Of a stretch of 12,941 nt of DNA, positions 1 to 8,151 are shown in pieces. The stretch's first letter is position 1, and each line of letters opens with the position of its first letter. Source of the stretch: Puniceicoccaceae bacterium (GTDB lineage Bacteria > Verrucomicrobiota > Verrucomicrobiia > Opitutales > Coraliomargaritaceae); contig PWZW01000217.1 in NCBI GenBank assembly GCA_003567255.1, positions 1 to 12,941 of the forward strand, written 5' to 3'. Position numbers and translations under genes: made by a program. The notes under the pieces were generated by a model. It made no database searches. It was not told the DNA's origin and saw only the letters and a program-made list of their open reading frames with translations.

Positions 1-42
1 AAAACATTCATCCTCGACGAAGCCAAAGCCGAGGAGGCCTTC

Positions 43-1056
43 ATGGCCAAACAAGTGATCAACGGTCGTGAGACCATGTTTTTTAACATTCTCCCGCTCA
101 AATACCAGTGGGCTTACGATTTGTACAAAACCATGAAAACGAACCACTGGGAACCGGAGGATGTGCCCATGCAGAAAGACGTTGAGCAGTGGCGGGGAGA
201 CGAGCTTTCTGAAGTGGAGCGCTGGATCATCAAAATGGCCATCGGTTATTTTTCCGCAGCTGAGGGAATTGTGGGAGACAACATTATCCACGTGGTCCGC
301 GAGTTGGTTACTGCACCGGAGCTTAAGCTGGTACTTGGTCGTCACGCCCACGAGGAAAACATCCATGCCGACTCCCTGGTTTATATGATCAGCTCCCTCG
401 GTATCAATCCACATGAGTGTGAGGCAATGTTTGAGGACATTCCCACGATTGAGAAGAAAACCCAGTTTGTGGTGAACAATTCGCGCTCTTTGCGCCGCGA
501 CATGGACCTCACCCAAACCTCGGAGAAGCAGGCGCTTGCGAAGAACATTTTCCTCTTCGGTCAGTGCATGGAGGGTACTCAGTTTTACGGACTGTTTGGA
601 ATGGTGCTGTCGCTATACCGTCAGAACAAGTTTCCCGGTATTGGTCAAATGTTTCGCTACACCCTGCGGGATGAATCCAACCACATCGAAGTCTTCCGCA
701 ACCTTTTGATGGATCTGATAGAGGAGAACAAGTCCATCTGGACCGAGGATTTTAAACAGGAACTCACCGACCTCATGCGCGAGGCAGTGACTCTCGAAAA
801 AGAGTTTATCCGCGATTGTCTGCCCGTGAATGCGGTGGGCCTAAGTGCTGACGACTTTTGCCAATACATCGACTTTATCGCTGACCGCCGCCTTGAGGGC
901 ATAGGCCTGAAGGCGATCAACCCCGGCGTAACCAACCCCTTCCCTTGGCTGGCCGAGATGATGGATATCAAGAAAGAGCAAAATTTCTTTGAAGGGCGCG
1001 TCACCGAGTACCAGAAAGCCTCCGCCCTTGGTTCGGTGGACGACGACGAACTTTAA
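43..1056 (+). CDS. nrdB: Class I ribonucleotide reductase beta subunit (R2), tyrosine-less class Ic-like
   Basis: Cytoplasmic small subunit that generates the oxidant used by NrdA to reduce ribonucleotides to deoxyribonucleotides. The ferritin-like metal ligands are all visible: E74, E105 and H108 (EENIH), E177 (MEG), E211 and H214 (DESNH). The residue four after H108, where E. coli has radical Tyr122, is L112; chlamydial R2 has Phe there. The C-terminal part (IADRRLEGIGLK, NPFPW, RVTEYQ) closely resembles chlamydial R2 as I remember it, with Y323 as the likely radical-relay tyrosine and an acidic tail (DDDEL) for docking to the alpha subunit. ATG 43 has a GAGGAGG five bases upstream, but the frame is open to base 1 and that stretch reads like coding sequence (ILDEAKAEEAF), so the true start may lie outside the window. 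nrdA follows 56 bases later, probably in the same operon. Confidence 0.95.
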   Translation: MAKQVINGRETMFFNILPLKYQWAYDLYKTMKTNHWEPEDVPMQKDVEQWRGDELSEVERWIIKMAIGYFSAAEGIVGDNIIHVVRELVTAPELKLVLGRHAHEENIHADSLVYMISSLGINPHECEAMFEDIPTIEKKTQFVVNNSRSLRRDMDLTQTSEKQALAKNIFLFGQCMEGTQFYGLFGMVLSLYRQNKFPGIGQMFRYTLRDESNHIEVFRNLLMDLIEENKSIWTEDFKQELTDLMREAVTLEKEFIRDCLPVNAVGLSADDFCQYIDFIADRRLEGIGLKAINPGVTNPFPWLAEMMDIKKEQNFFEGRVTEYQKASALGSVDDDEL

Positions 1057-1112
1057 GCATCCTTTCCACACCTTACCCTCACACCAGTGCCCAAACAAAC
1101 CACCCAATTACT

Positions 1113-4100
1113 ATGATTCAAAAAGTGAACCTCGAGGCAGACTTGGAGCTAAAACGCTTCGTCACCACCCCACGGGAAAAGAAACCCCGTTTTGACTGGC
1201 GAAATGTCGTTGCGGACAATCCGACCTTGTTTGACCAAGAGATCCACATCGATAGTGAAGGGGAGCGGCGCTCCTTTGATCTGGCGGAGGTGGCCGATAC
1301 GGTGGGCGCGGCCCTCACCGACCTGTTGCTTTCCCGTCAGGAAAAGGAAATTTTTACCGAAAAGAATCGGGATTTTGTTGCCGTCGTCGCGCAAAAGGTG
1401 GCTAAGGCACTCGCTGATCAGATTGGGAAAGGACGTGGACTGAAGTTGTCCACCCGCGACATCCACTTGCTTATCGAAAAGGCGCTGATCGAAAACAACG
1501 CCCACGACGTTGCCAAGAGTTTGGTCTTTGGACGCAAGTTGGAGGCAGGGGAGGGCTCTGCGGAGGAGGCACCCGTCACCATCCGTCTGATCCGGCGCAA
1601 CAATCAAGTAGTTGCCTGGAGCGAGGCGAAAATCGAAGTGGCGGTGCGGAAGGCATTCCTCTCCCTCGGCTTTGATTCTTCTCCGGCGGTGGACGTGGCC
1701 CGCGAAGTTACGCTGGCACTGAACAGCTCACGCAATGTGTACATCAACATCGAAGATGTGCAGGACGCCGTACAGGAAGAGCTTATGCGGCAGGGGCATT
1801 ACAAGGTTGCAGAGGCCTACATTCTTTATCGTGCCCACCGCTCCCGCCTCCGGGAGGAAACCGCGAGCGAGGCCGAGGACAACTCCCGGCAGGATTCGAT
1901 GATTGTGGTGACTGGTCCCGATGGTGAAAACACCTTCTGGGATGGCCTGGACCTGCGTAAACGAATAGAATTTGCCGGCATCGGTCTCGACCTGAGTCTT
2001 AGCCATGAGGAGATCGAGGTTGAACTGCGCCGCTCCATCCACAGTGAAATCAGCCGGACTGATCTGAACAAGACGGTCATCCTCAACGCCAAATCCCTGA
2101 TTGAGCGCGACGCGGACTTCTCTCGTTTTGCCGGGCGAATCCTGCTCACCTTCATCTACGAGGAAACCCTTGGCTGGGACATCCTCAAGGATGGACTCGA
2201 CTCATTGAAGGCGGTGCACCGCAAGCAGTTGCGTGCCTACCTTGAGCGCGCCGTCGCTATAGAGCGCCTCAACCCTAAGTTGCTTGAGTACGATCTCGAT
2301 GTGCTCGGGGAGGCGCTCGACCCCTCTGCCGACCTCGATTTTGACTACCTCGGCGTGCAAACCCTCTATGATCGCTATCTGATCGTGGACAAAACAGCAA
2401 AACCCGCCAAGCGCCTCGAATGTCCCCAGTTTTTCTGGATGCGGGTGGCCATGGGCCTCTTCCTCCGTGAGACAAAGGAACGGGAGGCTCATGTCGTGGC
2501 ATTGTACAACCTGTATAAAGGCCGCCGCTTCTGTTCTTCCACCCCCACGCTTTTCAATGCGGGAACGCTGCACTCTCAACTCTCGTCCTGCTACCTTTAC
2601 AAGGTGGACGACAACATTGAGTCCATCATGTATCGGGGCATTGCCGAAAATGCGTTCCTTTCAAAATGGGCCGGAGGGCTCGGCGGTTCATGGACCGCGG
2701 TGCGGGGCACCGGAAGTTACATTAAGGGTACCAACGGCGAGAGTCAGGGTGTCATTCCGTTCCTCAAGTTGCACAATGACCAACTGGTTGCGGTGAATCA
2801 GGGAGGGAAGCGTCGTGGTTCTGGTTGCGCCTATCTGGAAAGCTGGCACAACGACATTCTCGACTTCCTCGAGTTGCGTAAAAACACCGGAGATGATCGC
2901 CGCCGTACACACGACATGAATACGGCGAACTGGATTCCCGACCTTTTCATGAAGCGCATGGAAGCGCGTGAGCAGTGGACCCTCTTTCGCTCAAACGAAG
3001 TGCCCGACCTGCACGAACTCTACGGAAAGGCGTTTGAAGAACGTTATATCGCTTACGAGGAGATGTTTGACCGTGGTGAACTGATCGGCAAGCGCATGCC
3101 TGCGATCGATTTGTGGAAAGCGATGCTGCGTCAAATTTTTGAAACCGGGCATCCTTGGATCACCTTCAAAGACCCCTGTAATGTCCGTAGCCCCCAAGAC
3201 CACGCGGGCGTTATTCACAGCTCCAACCTTTGCACGGAAATCACACTAAACACCAGTGAAGATGAAACCGCGGTGTGTAACCTTGGTTCGGTCGTGCTTG
3301 ATTCGCACCTTCTGGCCGACGGCTCCCTGGACCATGAAAAGCTGCGCGAGACCATTCGCATTGCGGTTCGGGCGCTCGACAACGTCATCGACCTCAACTA
3401 CTACCCAACCGACGCCGCCAAAAACTCGAATATGCGCCATCGGCCGATCGGACTTGGCGTGATGGGCTTGCAAAACGCCCTGCTCGAAAAGGGGATCGCC
3501 TTCTCCTCCGAGGAAGCGGTGGACTTTAACGACGAGTTCATGGAGGCCATTGCTTACTACGCCTACGAGGCCTCCAGTGATCTGGCTGCTGAGCAGGGTA
3601 CCTACAGTTCTTACAAGGGCTCGAAGTGGGATCGTGGCTTGCTTCCGCAGGATACGGTCGACCTCCTCGCGGAAGAGCGGGGGATGGAGATTGATATCCC
3701 GCGCGGAGGTAAGCTGGACTGGACTCCGGTGCGTGAAAAAATCGCCAAGAATGGGATGCGCAACAGCAATGTGCTTGCCATCGCGCCGACCGCGACAATC
3801 TCAAACATCATGGGAACCTCTCCCTGCATAGAGCCGGTTTATAAGAATCTGTTCGTTAAGAGTAACCTCTCCGGCGATTTTGTTGTCTTGAACGGACACC
3901 TTGTGCGCGAGCTGAAGTCCCACGGCTTGTGGACCGCTGAGGTCCGCGACCAGTTGAAGTACTTCGATGGCGAGTTATTGCCGGTCGAGGGAATCCCGCA
4001 GGAAATCAAGGAAAAGTACAAGACGGCCTTCGCCATCGAGTACAAGTGGTTTATCGACGCGGCGGCGCGGCGCCAAAAGTGGATTGACCAAGCGCAGTCT

Positions 4101-4376
4101 GTGAATCTCTTCCTGGCCGAGGCAGACATCAAGACACTCTCCCACATGTATCGAGAGGCTTGGCGCAAGGGCTTGAAGACCACTTACTACCTCCGCACCC
4201 TTAGTGCTTCAAACATTGAGAAGGCAACTGTAGCGGTCTCCAAGGAAATGCGTGGCCGCATGGGACAAGCTGGACACGAGCCGGCAGAGGCTAAAAAGGC
4301 ACCCACTGAAGCGGAACGGAAGGCCTGCTCTATTCAGGCGATGATGAACGGCGAAGAATGCGAAGCCTGCCAATAG
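1113..4376 (+). CDS. nrdA: Class I ribonucleoside-diphosphate reductase alpha subunit (R1) with N-terminal ATP-cones
   Basis: Catalytic large subunit, 1087 aa, longer than E. coli NrdA (about 760) because of its N-terminal extension. Residues about 155-248 form a recognisable ATP-cone, the allosteric on/off domain. Residues about 42-142 look like a second, more divergent cone. The R1 N-domain lies at about 298-355. The ten-stranded barrel carries C493 (SSC) and C722 (AVCNLG) as the disulfide pair, and N705-C707-E709 (NLCTE) as the thiyl-radical site. Y1025-Y1026 (TYYLRT) is the radical-transfer pair. The tail ends in C1083-x-x-C1086, the shuttle pair re-reduced by thioredoxin or glutaredoxin. 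No good Shine-Dalgarno precedes ATG 1113. An intrinsic terminator begins 23 bases after the stop, so the operon ends here. Long alpha subunits with extra cones are known in Chlamydia, in line with the chlamydia-like NrdB. Confidence 0.96.
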   Translation: MIQKVNLEADLELKRFVTTPREKKPRFDWRNVVADNPTLFDQEIHIDSEGERRSFDLAEVADTVGAALTDLLLSRQEKEIFTEKNRDFVAVVAQKVAKALADQIGKGRGLKLSTRDIHLLIEKALIENNAHDVAKSLVFGRKLEAGEGSAEEAPVTIRLIRRNNQVVAWSEAKIEVAVRKAFLSLGFDSSPAVDVAREVTLALNSSRNVYINIEDVQDAVQEELMRQGHYKVAEAYILYRAHRSRLREETASEAEDNSRQDSMIVVTGPDGENTFWDGLDLRKRIEFAGIGLDLSLSHEEIEVELRRSIHSEISRTDLNKTVILNAKSLIERDADFSRFAGRILLTFIYEETLGWDILKDGLDSLKAVHRKQLRAYLERAVAIERLNPKLLEYDLDVLGEALDPSADLDFDYLGVQTLYDRYLIVDKTAKPAKRLECPQFFWMRVAMGLFLRETKEREAHVVALYNLYKGRRFCSSTPTLFNAGTLHSQLSSCYLYKVDDNIESIMYRGIAENAFLSKWAGGLGGSWTAVRGTGSYIKGTNGESQGVIPFLKLHNDQLVAVNQGGKRRGSGCAYLESWHNDILDFLELRKNTGDDRRRTHDMNTANWIPDLFMKRMEAREQWTLFRSNEVPDLHELYGKAFEERYIAYEEMFDRGELIGKRMPAIDLWKAMLRQIFETGHPWITFKDPCNVRSPQDHAGVIHSSNLCTEITLNTSEDETAVCNLGSVVLDSHLLADGSLDHEKLRETIRIAVRALDNVIDLNYYPTDAAKNSNMRHRPIGLGVMGLQNALLEKGIAFSSEEAVDFNDEFMEAIAYYAYEASSDLAAEQGTYSSYKGSKWDRGLLPQDTVDLLAEERGMEIDIPRGGKLDWTPVREKIAKNGMRNSNVLAIAPTATISNIMGTSPCIEPVYKNLFVKSNLSGDFVVLNGHLVRELKSHGLWTAEVRDQLKYFDGELLPVEGIPQEIKEKYKTAFAIEYKWFIDAAARRQKWIDQAQSVNLFLAEADIKTLSHMYREAWRKGLKTTYYLRTLSASNIEKATVAVSKEMRGRMGQAGHEPAEAKKAPTEAERKACSIQAMMNGEECEACQ

Positions 4377-4399
4377 TACCTATCTAGGTTTGTTTGTGA

Positions 4400-4435
4400 A
4401 AGGGTGTGCCTGGGGACGGGCACACCCTTCTTTTT
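4400..4435 (+). terminator. Intrinsic terminator of the nrdBA operon
   Basis: A perfect 11-bp stem (AAGGGTGTGCC at 4400-4410, GGCACACCCTT at 4419-4429) with an 8-base loop is followed by C and five T residues (4431-4435). It begins 23 bases after the nrdA stop. Confidence 0.9.
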
Positions 4436-4524
4436 AATCAAACCGATGACAAGGCAAGTGAGGGAATTTTAAAGCCCGTTTTGGGGACTGGTGAAATCGG
4501 AGGTCGAAGTTTTGTTACGGTATC

Positions 4525-4543
4525 GCTTTTTCTTGGTTCCCGT
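4525..4543 (+). promoter_or_regulatory. Copy 1 of a shared upstream element (GCTTTT...GGTTCCCGT)
   Basis: The 19 bases match 16 of 19 with 8331-8349 upstream of the sulfatase, including an unbroken TGGTTCCCGT. Here it lies about 410 bases before the GH95 start. No clear TTGACA adjoins this copy, so its role is unproven. Confidence 0.3.
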
Positions 4544-4675
4544 GAGGTTTAAAATGGGCTTGCGCCATCATGATAGATTACGCCTTTTTTTAATGTATTC
4601 TTGACCCGTTGTGAATTCCAGGCCGGTGGGTTTAGAATCGCTTCACGTTTTTGAATCAGCTTTGGGGACTCCTTT

Positions 4676-4951
4676 ATGACTGGAATGTATGGGTGCCCTG
4701 AGCTTCTTTTTTCGCTCTGGCCTTTGCCACTATGCGGCATGCTATTGGGGGCGGCTACAGGCCACGGAACCGCCGCACCCACTGGAACCGCGAACCATTC
4801 TCAGCCTCTTTACTCCGATGAGGTACCTTCCCAAGCTAAGCAGCTTGCACCCACTGCGACCATAAGCTACAAAACACCATCATTGATGGGATCCAAAATC
4901 CAACAATCTCAGGCAAAATCCATTGGTGTTACCTCCCCCAAACCATCATAA
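4676..4951 (+). CDS. Doubtful small ORF, 91 aa, unrecognised
   Basis: Starts at ATG 4676 and stops three bases before the GH95 ATG. Residues about 10-27 are hydrophobic (LLFSLWPLPLCGMLLGAA), which could be read as a signal or membrane segment. The remainder is low-complexity, rich in Ser, Thr, Pro, Gln and Ala, with no motif I know. The tight junction to the next gene is the only contextual support. It has no visible ribosome binding site and could be a chance open frame in a long leader. Confidence 0.2.
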   Translation: MTGMYGCPELLFSLWPLPLCGMLLGAATGHGTAAPTGTANHSQPLYSDEVPSQAKQLAPTATISYKTPSLMGSKIQQSQAKSIGVTSPKPS

Positions 4952-4954
4952 ATT

Positions 4955-7408
4955 ATGAATAAGCAAAAAATCATCCTCAAGGCCGGAATATCATTGCTTG
5001 CCGGGGTTTGTTCAGCCGCAAACGCAATTCACTTCGACAAACCGGCGACTGCGAACGGCGAGGAGGAGGTATGGGTCGCCACGGACGAGATTTGGCAAAA
5101 CTACAGTTTGCCAGTGGGCAACGGTTCGATGGGAATCACCACCTACGGCGGGGTTGAGCAGGAGGTGCTCTATTTGACCACCGACACCGTTTGGACGGGA
5201 AAGTATCAGCCGAACGCAGACAATGAGGATGCTCACTATGGGTTGACCGAAATTCGCCGGCTTTTGATGGAGGACAAATACGACGAGGCGGAAGCACTCA
5301 GCCGGAAACATCTGGGAGCGACCGGTGAGAACAAAGCCGCCTTTGGCAGTTTCAGTGTGATTGGACGCATCCTCATCGACACGGATTTAAAATTTTCCGA
5401 TGTTTCCAACTATGAGCGGGCGCTGAATCTGGACGACGCCATCGCGACGGTGAGCTACCAGCATGAGGAGACCCGCTACGACCGTGAGGTCTTTGCCTCT
5501 TACCCGGATCAGGCAGCGGTGCTTCGCTATGGCGTCTGTGGCGAGGCCAACCAGAACCTCCGCATTTCCTTCGAAACTCCGCACAACACCGAGGCGCATG
5601 AGGCCTTCGAGGTGAGCGTCGAAAACAACGACCTCGTCATTATCGGTCACTTTGCGGAAAGTGGACTTCAAATCGACACGCGCATTCGGGTGCGGGCGTC
5701 ACGGGGCAAGATCGTTGCCGGGCCGGATTATCTGGAAATCAAAAACGCCGGGACGGTCGAAATTTTTGTCGCTGCCGATACCTCCTATGATAGGACGGTG
5801 GAAAATCTCGTTGGGGAGCCGAAGACTGCAGAGGTACTTGCGCGCCTGGATCGCGCGGTCGAGCAGTCTTACGGAACACTGCGGGCGCGACATATTGCGG
5901 ACTACCGGGAGCTTTACAACCGCGTCACGCTGGATCTGGGTGCGACCAACAAAACGATTCGAACCCTGCCGATGAATGAACGGCTGGAGCGCTACGCCGC
6001 TGGAGCAAACGACCCGGAGCTGGAGGCGAAGGTCTTTCAGTTTGGGCGCTACCTCATGATCGCGAGTTCGCGTCCGGGATCCCTTCCGGCTAATCTTCAG
6101 GGTGTTTGGTCCAACTCGCCCACGGCACCATGGGAAGGCGACTACCACCTCGATATCAACCTGCAAATGAACTACTGGTTGACCGGAGTGACCAACCTCA
6201 TCGAGTGCCAGGAACCATTGATTGATTTCCTCGAACTGCTCCAGCGCAATGGCAACCACACAGCCCATGCTTACTACCGGGCCGACGGCTGGACGGCAAC
6301 GCTTCTTTCCAACGCCTGGGGCTACACCTCGCCAAATTTCACCTTGGACGAGCTCGAAAACCGCGCATGGAATCCACGTCGGAATCGATTTATCAGAACG
6401 CCGATGTATTGGAACTACTTCCCCTCGGTGGGACCCTGGATTGCCCACCATGCCTACGAGCACTTCGCCTACAATCAGGACCGGGGACAGCTGGAAGCGC
6501 AGCTCTGGCCGATCCTTTCGGGCTCGGCTGACTTCGTCTGCGACTTCCTCTTTCAACTGCCAAGCGGACACTACACCGACCTGCCCAGTTGGTCGCCCGA
6601 ACATGGGCGAATTTCCAAAGGTGCCACGGCTTCCATTGCGATTTCGCGGGAAGTTTTGCAGGCATCTCTTGAATTAGCCGGAGTGCTGGGTATTGAGAAT
6701 GAGCAAACTCAGCGATACCAAGAGGTGCTCGATAACCTCCTGCCTTATCGCATCGGCCAACACGGACAATTACAAGAGTGGTATGAGGACCGGGACCGAG
6801 TGGACGACCAGCATCGGCATGTGAATCATTTGATCGGGTTGCATCCGGGCTCACAGATTTCTCCCTTGACCACGCCTGACCTTGCCGAGGCCACCCGCGT
6901 TACCCTCAGCCACCGCGGGGCCATGTCGACCGGGTGGTCACTGGCTTGGAAAATGAATCTCATGGCCCGGTTACTCGACGAGAAAGAAGCCTATAATATG
7001 CTTCGGCTGTTTCTGGAAGCACGCGTCGGCGCCAATCTCTATTGCATGCATCCACCTTTTCAAATTGACGGAAATTTCGGAGTCACCGCAGCGATTGGCG
7101 AGATGCTGCTCCAGTCGCACCTCGGTGAGATCCATCTGTTACCCGCCCTTGCCGAAGGCTGGCCCAGTGGCCAGGTTAAAGGCCTCCGCGCACGCGGCGG
7201 TTTCGAGGTGGATATCGCTTGGTCAGATCACCAATTGGTCGAGGGAGCGATTCGCGCCATCACCGCAGGCATCTGCCGGATCCGCGTGGTCGGTCCCGTC
7301 CGGGTTGAGCGCGATGGCGAAGCCATTGATGTAGAGCGCAGCGAAGATGGCGTCCTTTCCTTCCCGGCTGAAAAAGGCCAGGAATACACCCTCGTTGCTT
7401 TACCCTAA
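4955..7408 (+). CDS. Secreted GH95 family glycoside hydrolase (alpha-L-fucosidase or alpha-L-galactosidase)
   Basis: 817 aa inverting exo-glycosidase that removes terminal alpha-L-fucose (or L-galactose) from glycans. A Sec signal peptide occupies residues 1-24, with likely cleavage after ANA. The N-terminal beta-sandwich shows WQNYSLPVGNGSMG (about 47-60). The (alpha/alpha)6 barrel carries LPANLQGVWSN, then YHLDINLQMNYW with D400 and N402, then SWSPEHG with E549, and FQIDGNFG with D705. In the characterised 1,2-alpha-L-fucosidase AfcA the corresponding residues are N421, N423, E566 (general acid) and D766. All match except the first, which is Asp here. A C-terminal beta domain follows (about 725-817). 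The protein is full length and intact. The periplasm or outer surface is the likely site. The GH2-like relic and sulfatase downstream on the same strand suggest use on a sulfated fucose-containing polysaccharide. Linkage and exact substrate cannot be read from sequence. Confidence 0.92.
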   Translation: MNKQKIILKAGISLLAGVCSAANAIHFDKPATANGEEEVWVATDEIWQNYSLPVGNGSMGITTYGGVEQEVLYLTTDTVWTGKYQPNADNEDAHYGLTEIRRLLMEDKYDEAEALSRKHLGATGENKAAFGSFSVIGRILIDTDLKFSDVSNYERALNLDDAIATVSYQHEETRYDREVFASYPDQAAVLRYGVCGEANQNLRISFETPHNTEAHEAFEVSVENNDLVIIGHFAESGLQIDTRIRVRASRGKIVAGPDYLEIKNAGTVEIFVAADTSYDRTVENLVGEPKTAEVLARLDRAVEQSYGTLRARHIADYRELYNRVTLDLGATNKTIRTLPMNERLERYAAGANDPELEAKVFQFGRYLMIASSRPGSLPANLQGVWSNSPTAPWEGDYHLDINLQMNYWLTGVTNLIECQEPLIDFLELLQRNGNHTAHAYYRADGWTATLLSNAWGYTSPNFTLDELENRAWNPRRNRFIRTPMYWNYFPSVGPWIAHHAYEHFAYNQDRGQLEAQLWPILSGSADFVCDFLFQLPSGHYTDLPSWSPEHGRISKGATASIAISREVLQASLELAGVLGIENEQTQRYQEVLDNLLPYRIGQHGQLQEWYEDRDRVDDQHRHVNHLIGLHPGSQISPLTTPDLAEATRVTLSHRGAMSTGWSLAWKMNLMARLLDEKEAYNMLRLFLEARVGANLYCMHPPFQIDGNFGVTAAIGEMLLQSHLGEIHLLPALAEGWPSGQVKGLRARGGFEVDIAWSDHQLVEGAIRAITAGICRIRVVGPVRVERDGEAIDVERSEDGVLSFPAEKGQEYTLVALP

Positions 7409-7457
7409 GCCAACGTTCCTCGCCGAAGTTTGCCCATTCAAACAGATCTTTTGGTGA

Positions 7458-7468
7458 TCTGGTCCCGT
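7458..7468 (+). promoter_or_regulatory. Partial copy of the shared upstream element
   Basis: TCTGGTCCCGT matches the 3' part of 8338-8349 (TCTGGTTCCCGT) with one T missing. It lies 37 bases before the start of the dead lipoprotein gene and overlaps a 6-bp stem, CAGATC/GATCTG, at 7443-7461. It is short enough to be chance. Confidence 0.15.
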
Positions 7469-7504
7469 TAATCCCAACTTCCATACCCCAAATGGCAACG
7501 GATA

Positions 7505-8143
7505 ATGAAAAAAACGTGATCCATACAAGTGGGTGGGCCTTTGGGCCGTAGTCTTTTTCCTTGGAGCTTGTTCACCAGCGAAAAAACGGAGATGGAGCTG
7601 GATCTATCGGGTCAGGTTCGTGCCGAGGGACTCATCCAAGCGCCATTTCTTCCGCCAGGTGATTTATACACTTTGGGCAATGTATCCGTGGATTTGCAGG
7701 ATTTTACGGCACCGGAGCAATATAATCTGGAAGTTTCCGTCCTCGCTTCCAATGCCATTAACGACTGGAACTTCTGGGTCTACCCCGATTAGGTCGCGAT
7801 ACAGTTCCCCCATCTGATCGTCGCACGGGAATTAAACGATGATGTCATTGCGGCGCTCAAAGCAGGTGGACGGGTTCTGCTCTCCGTCAATCCCAAGGGC
7901 GTGCAGACGGATGTGGCTCTGGGCTTCTCCTCCATCTTCTGGAATACCTTATGGACCGCGCAGCAGGCGCCCCACACACTGGGCATTTTGTGTGATCCGG
8001 CAGATCCGGCTCTGGCCCGGTTTCCGACCGAGTATCAGAGCAGTTGGCAGTGGTCACTGCCCATTCGGAACGCTGCGACGATGGAACTCGACCACCTACC
8101 GAAGGACCTCAGGAAAATGCGTCGTCGAGCCTTGCCTCGATGA
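7505..8143 (+). pseudogene. Remnant of a lipoprotein glycoside hydrolase, C-terminal GH2-like segment
   Basis: ATG 7505 is followed by seven A residues. Read as six, the frame gives MKKRDPYKW and then WAVVFFLGAC, a lipoprotein leader with lipobox LGAC. As it stands the frame hits TGA at 7517. Recognisable protein then lies in another frame: from about 7590 it reads ELDLSGQVRAEGL, then NDWNFWVYPD, meets an in-frame TAG at 7790-7792, and continues without a gap (LKAGGRVLLSVNP, VALGFSSIFWNT, GILCDPADPALARFPTEY, NAATMELDHLPKDLR). These blocks resemble the C-terminal part of GH2-type glycosidases (beta-galactosidase-like), recalled from family knowledge. Similarity ends at about 8112. With two frame changes, one stop, a missing catalytic core and a lost C-terminus, this is a decayed, internally deleted gene. 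Sequencing error could explain one lesion but not all. Confidence 0.75.
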
Positions 8144-8151
8144 CCTTTTTT
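8121..8151 (+). terminator. Probable intrinsic terminator
   Basis: A 9-bp stem (GTCGTCGAG at 8121-8129, CTCGATGAC at 8136-8144, one G-T wobble), a 6-base loop, then C and six T residues (8146-8151). It lies just past the last recognisable glycosidase sequence and overlaps the end of the dead reading frame. Confidence 0.6.

Larger units (their letters stand above)
4437..4954. other. Intergenic region between nrdA terminator and GH95 gene
   Basis: About 518 bases with no confidently recognised gene. It holds a T-run at 4584-4591 without a convincing stem, a decamer TTTGGGGACT that occurs twice (around 4480 and at 4661-4670), the 19-base element at 4525-4543 shared with the sulfatase upstream region, and a 91-codon open frame at 4676-4951. 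The length suggests a long leader or control region for the GH95 gene, or remains of a lost gene. Confidence 0.5.

Noticed and set aside
4601..4638. TTGACC plus TAGAAT as a GH95 promoter
   Set aside because: The spacer is 26 bases, too long for a normal sigma-70 promoter.
5699..6604. 301-codon reverse-strand open frame inside the GH95 gene
   Set aside because: It lies antisense to strongly conserved catalytic motifs and has no recognisable domain of its own; a long shadow of a GC-rich gene.
7443..7461. CAGATC/GATCTG hairpin as the GH95 terminator
   Set aside because: Only a 6-bp stem with no T-run.
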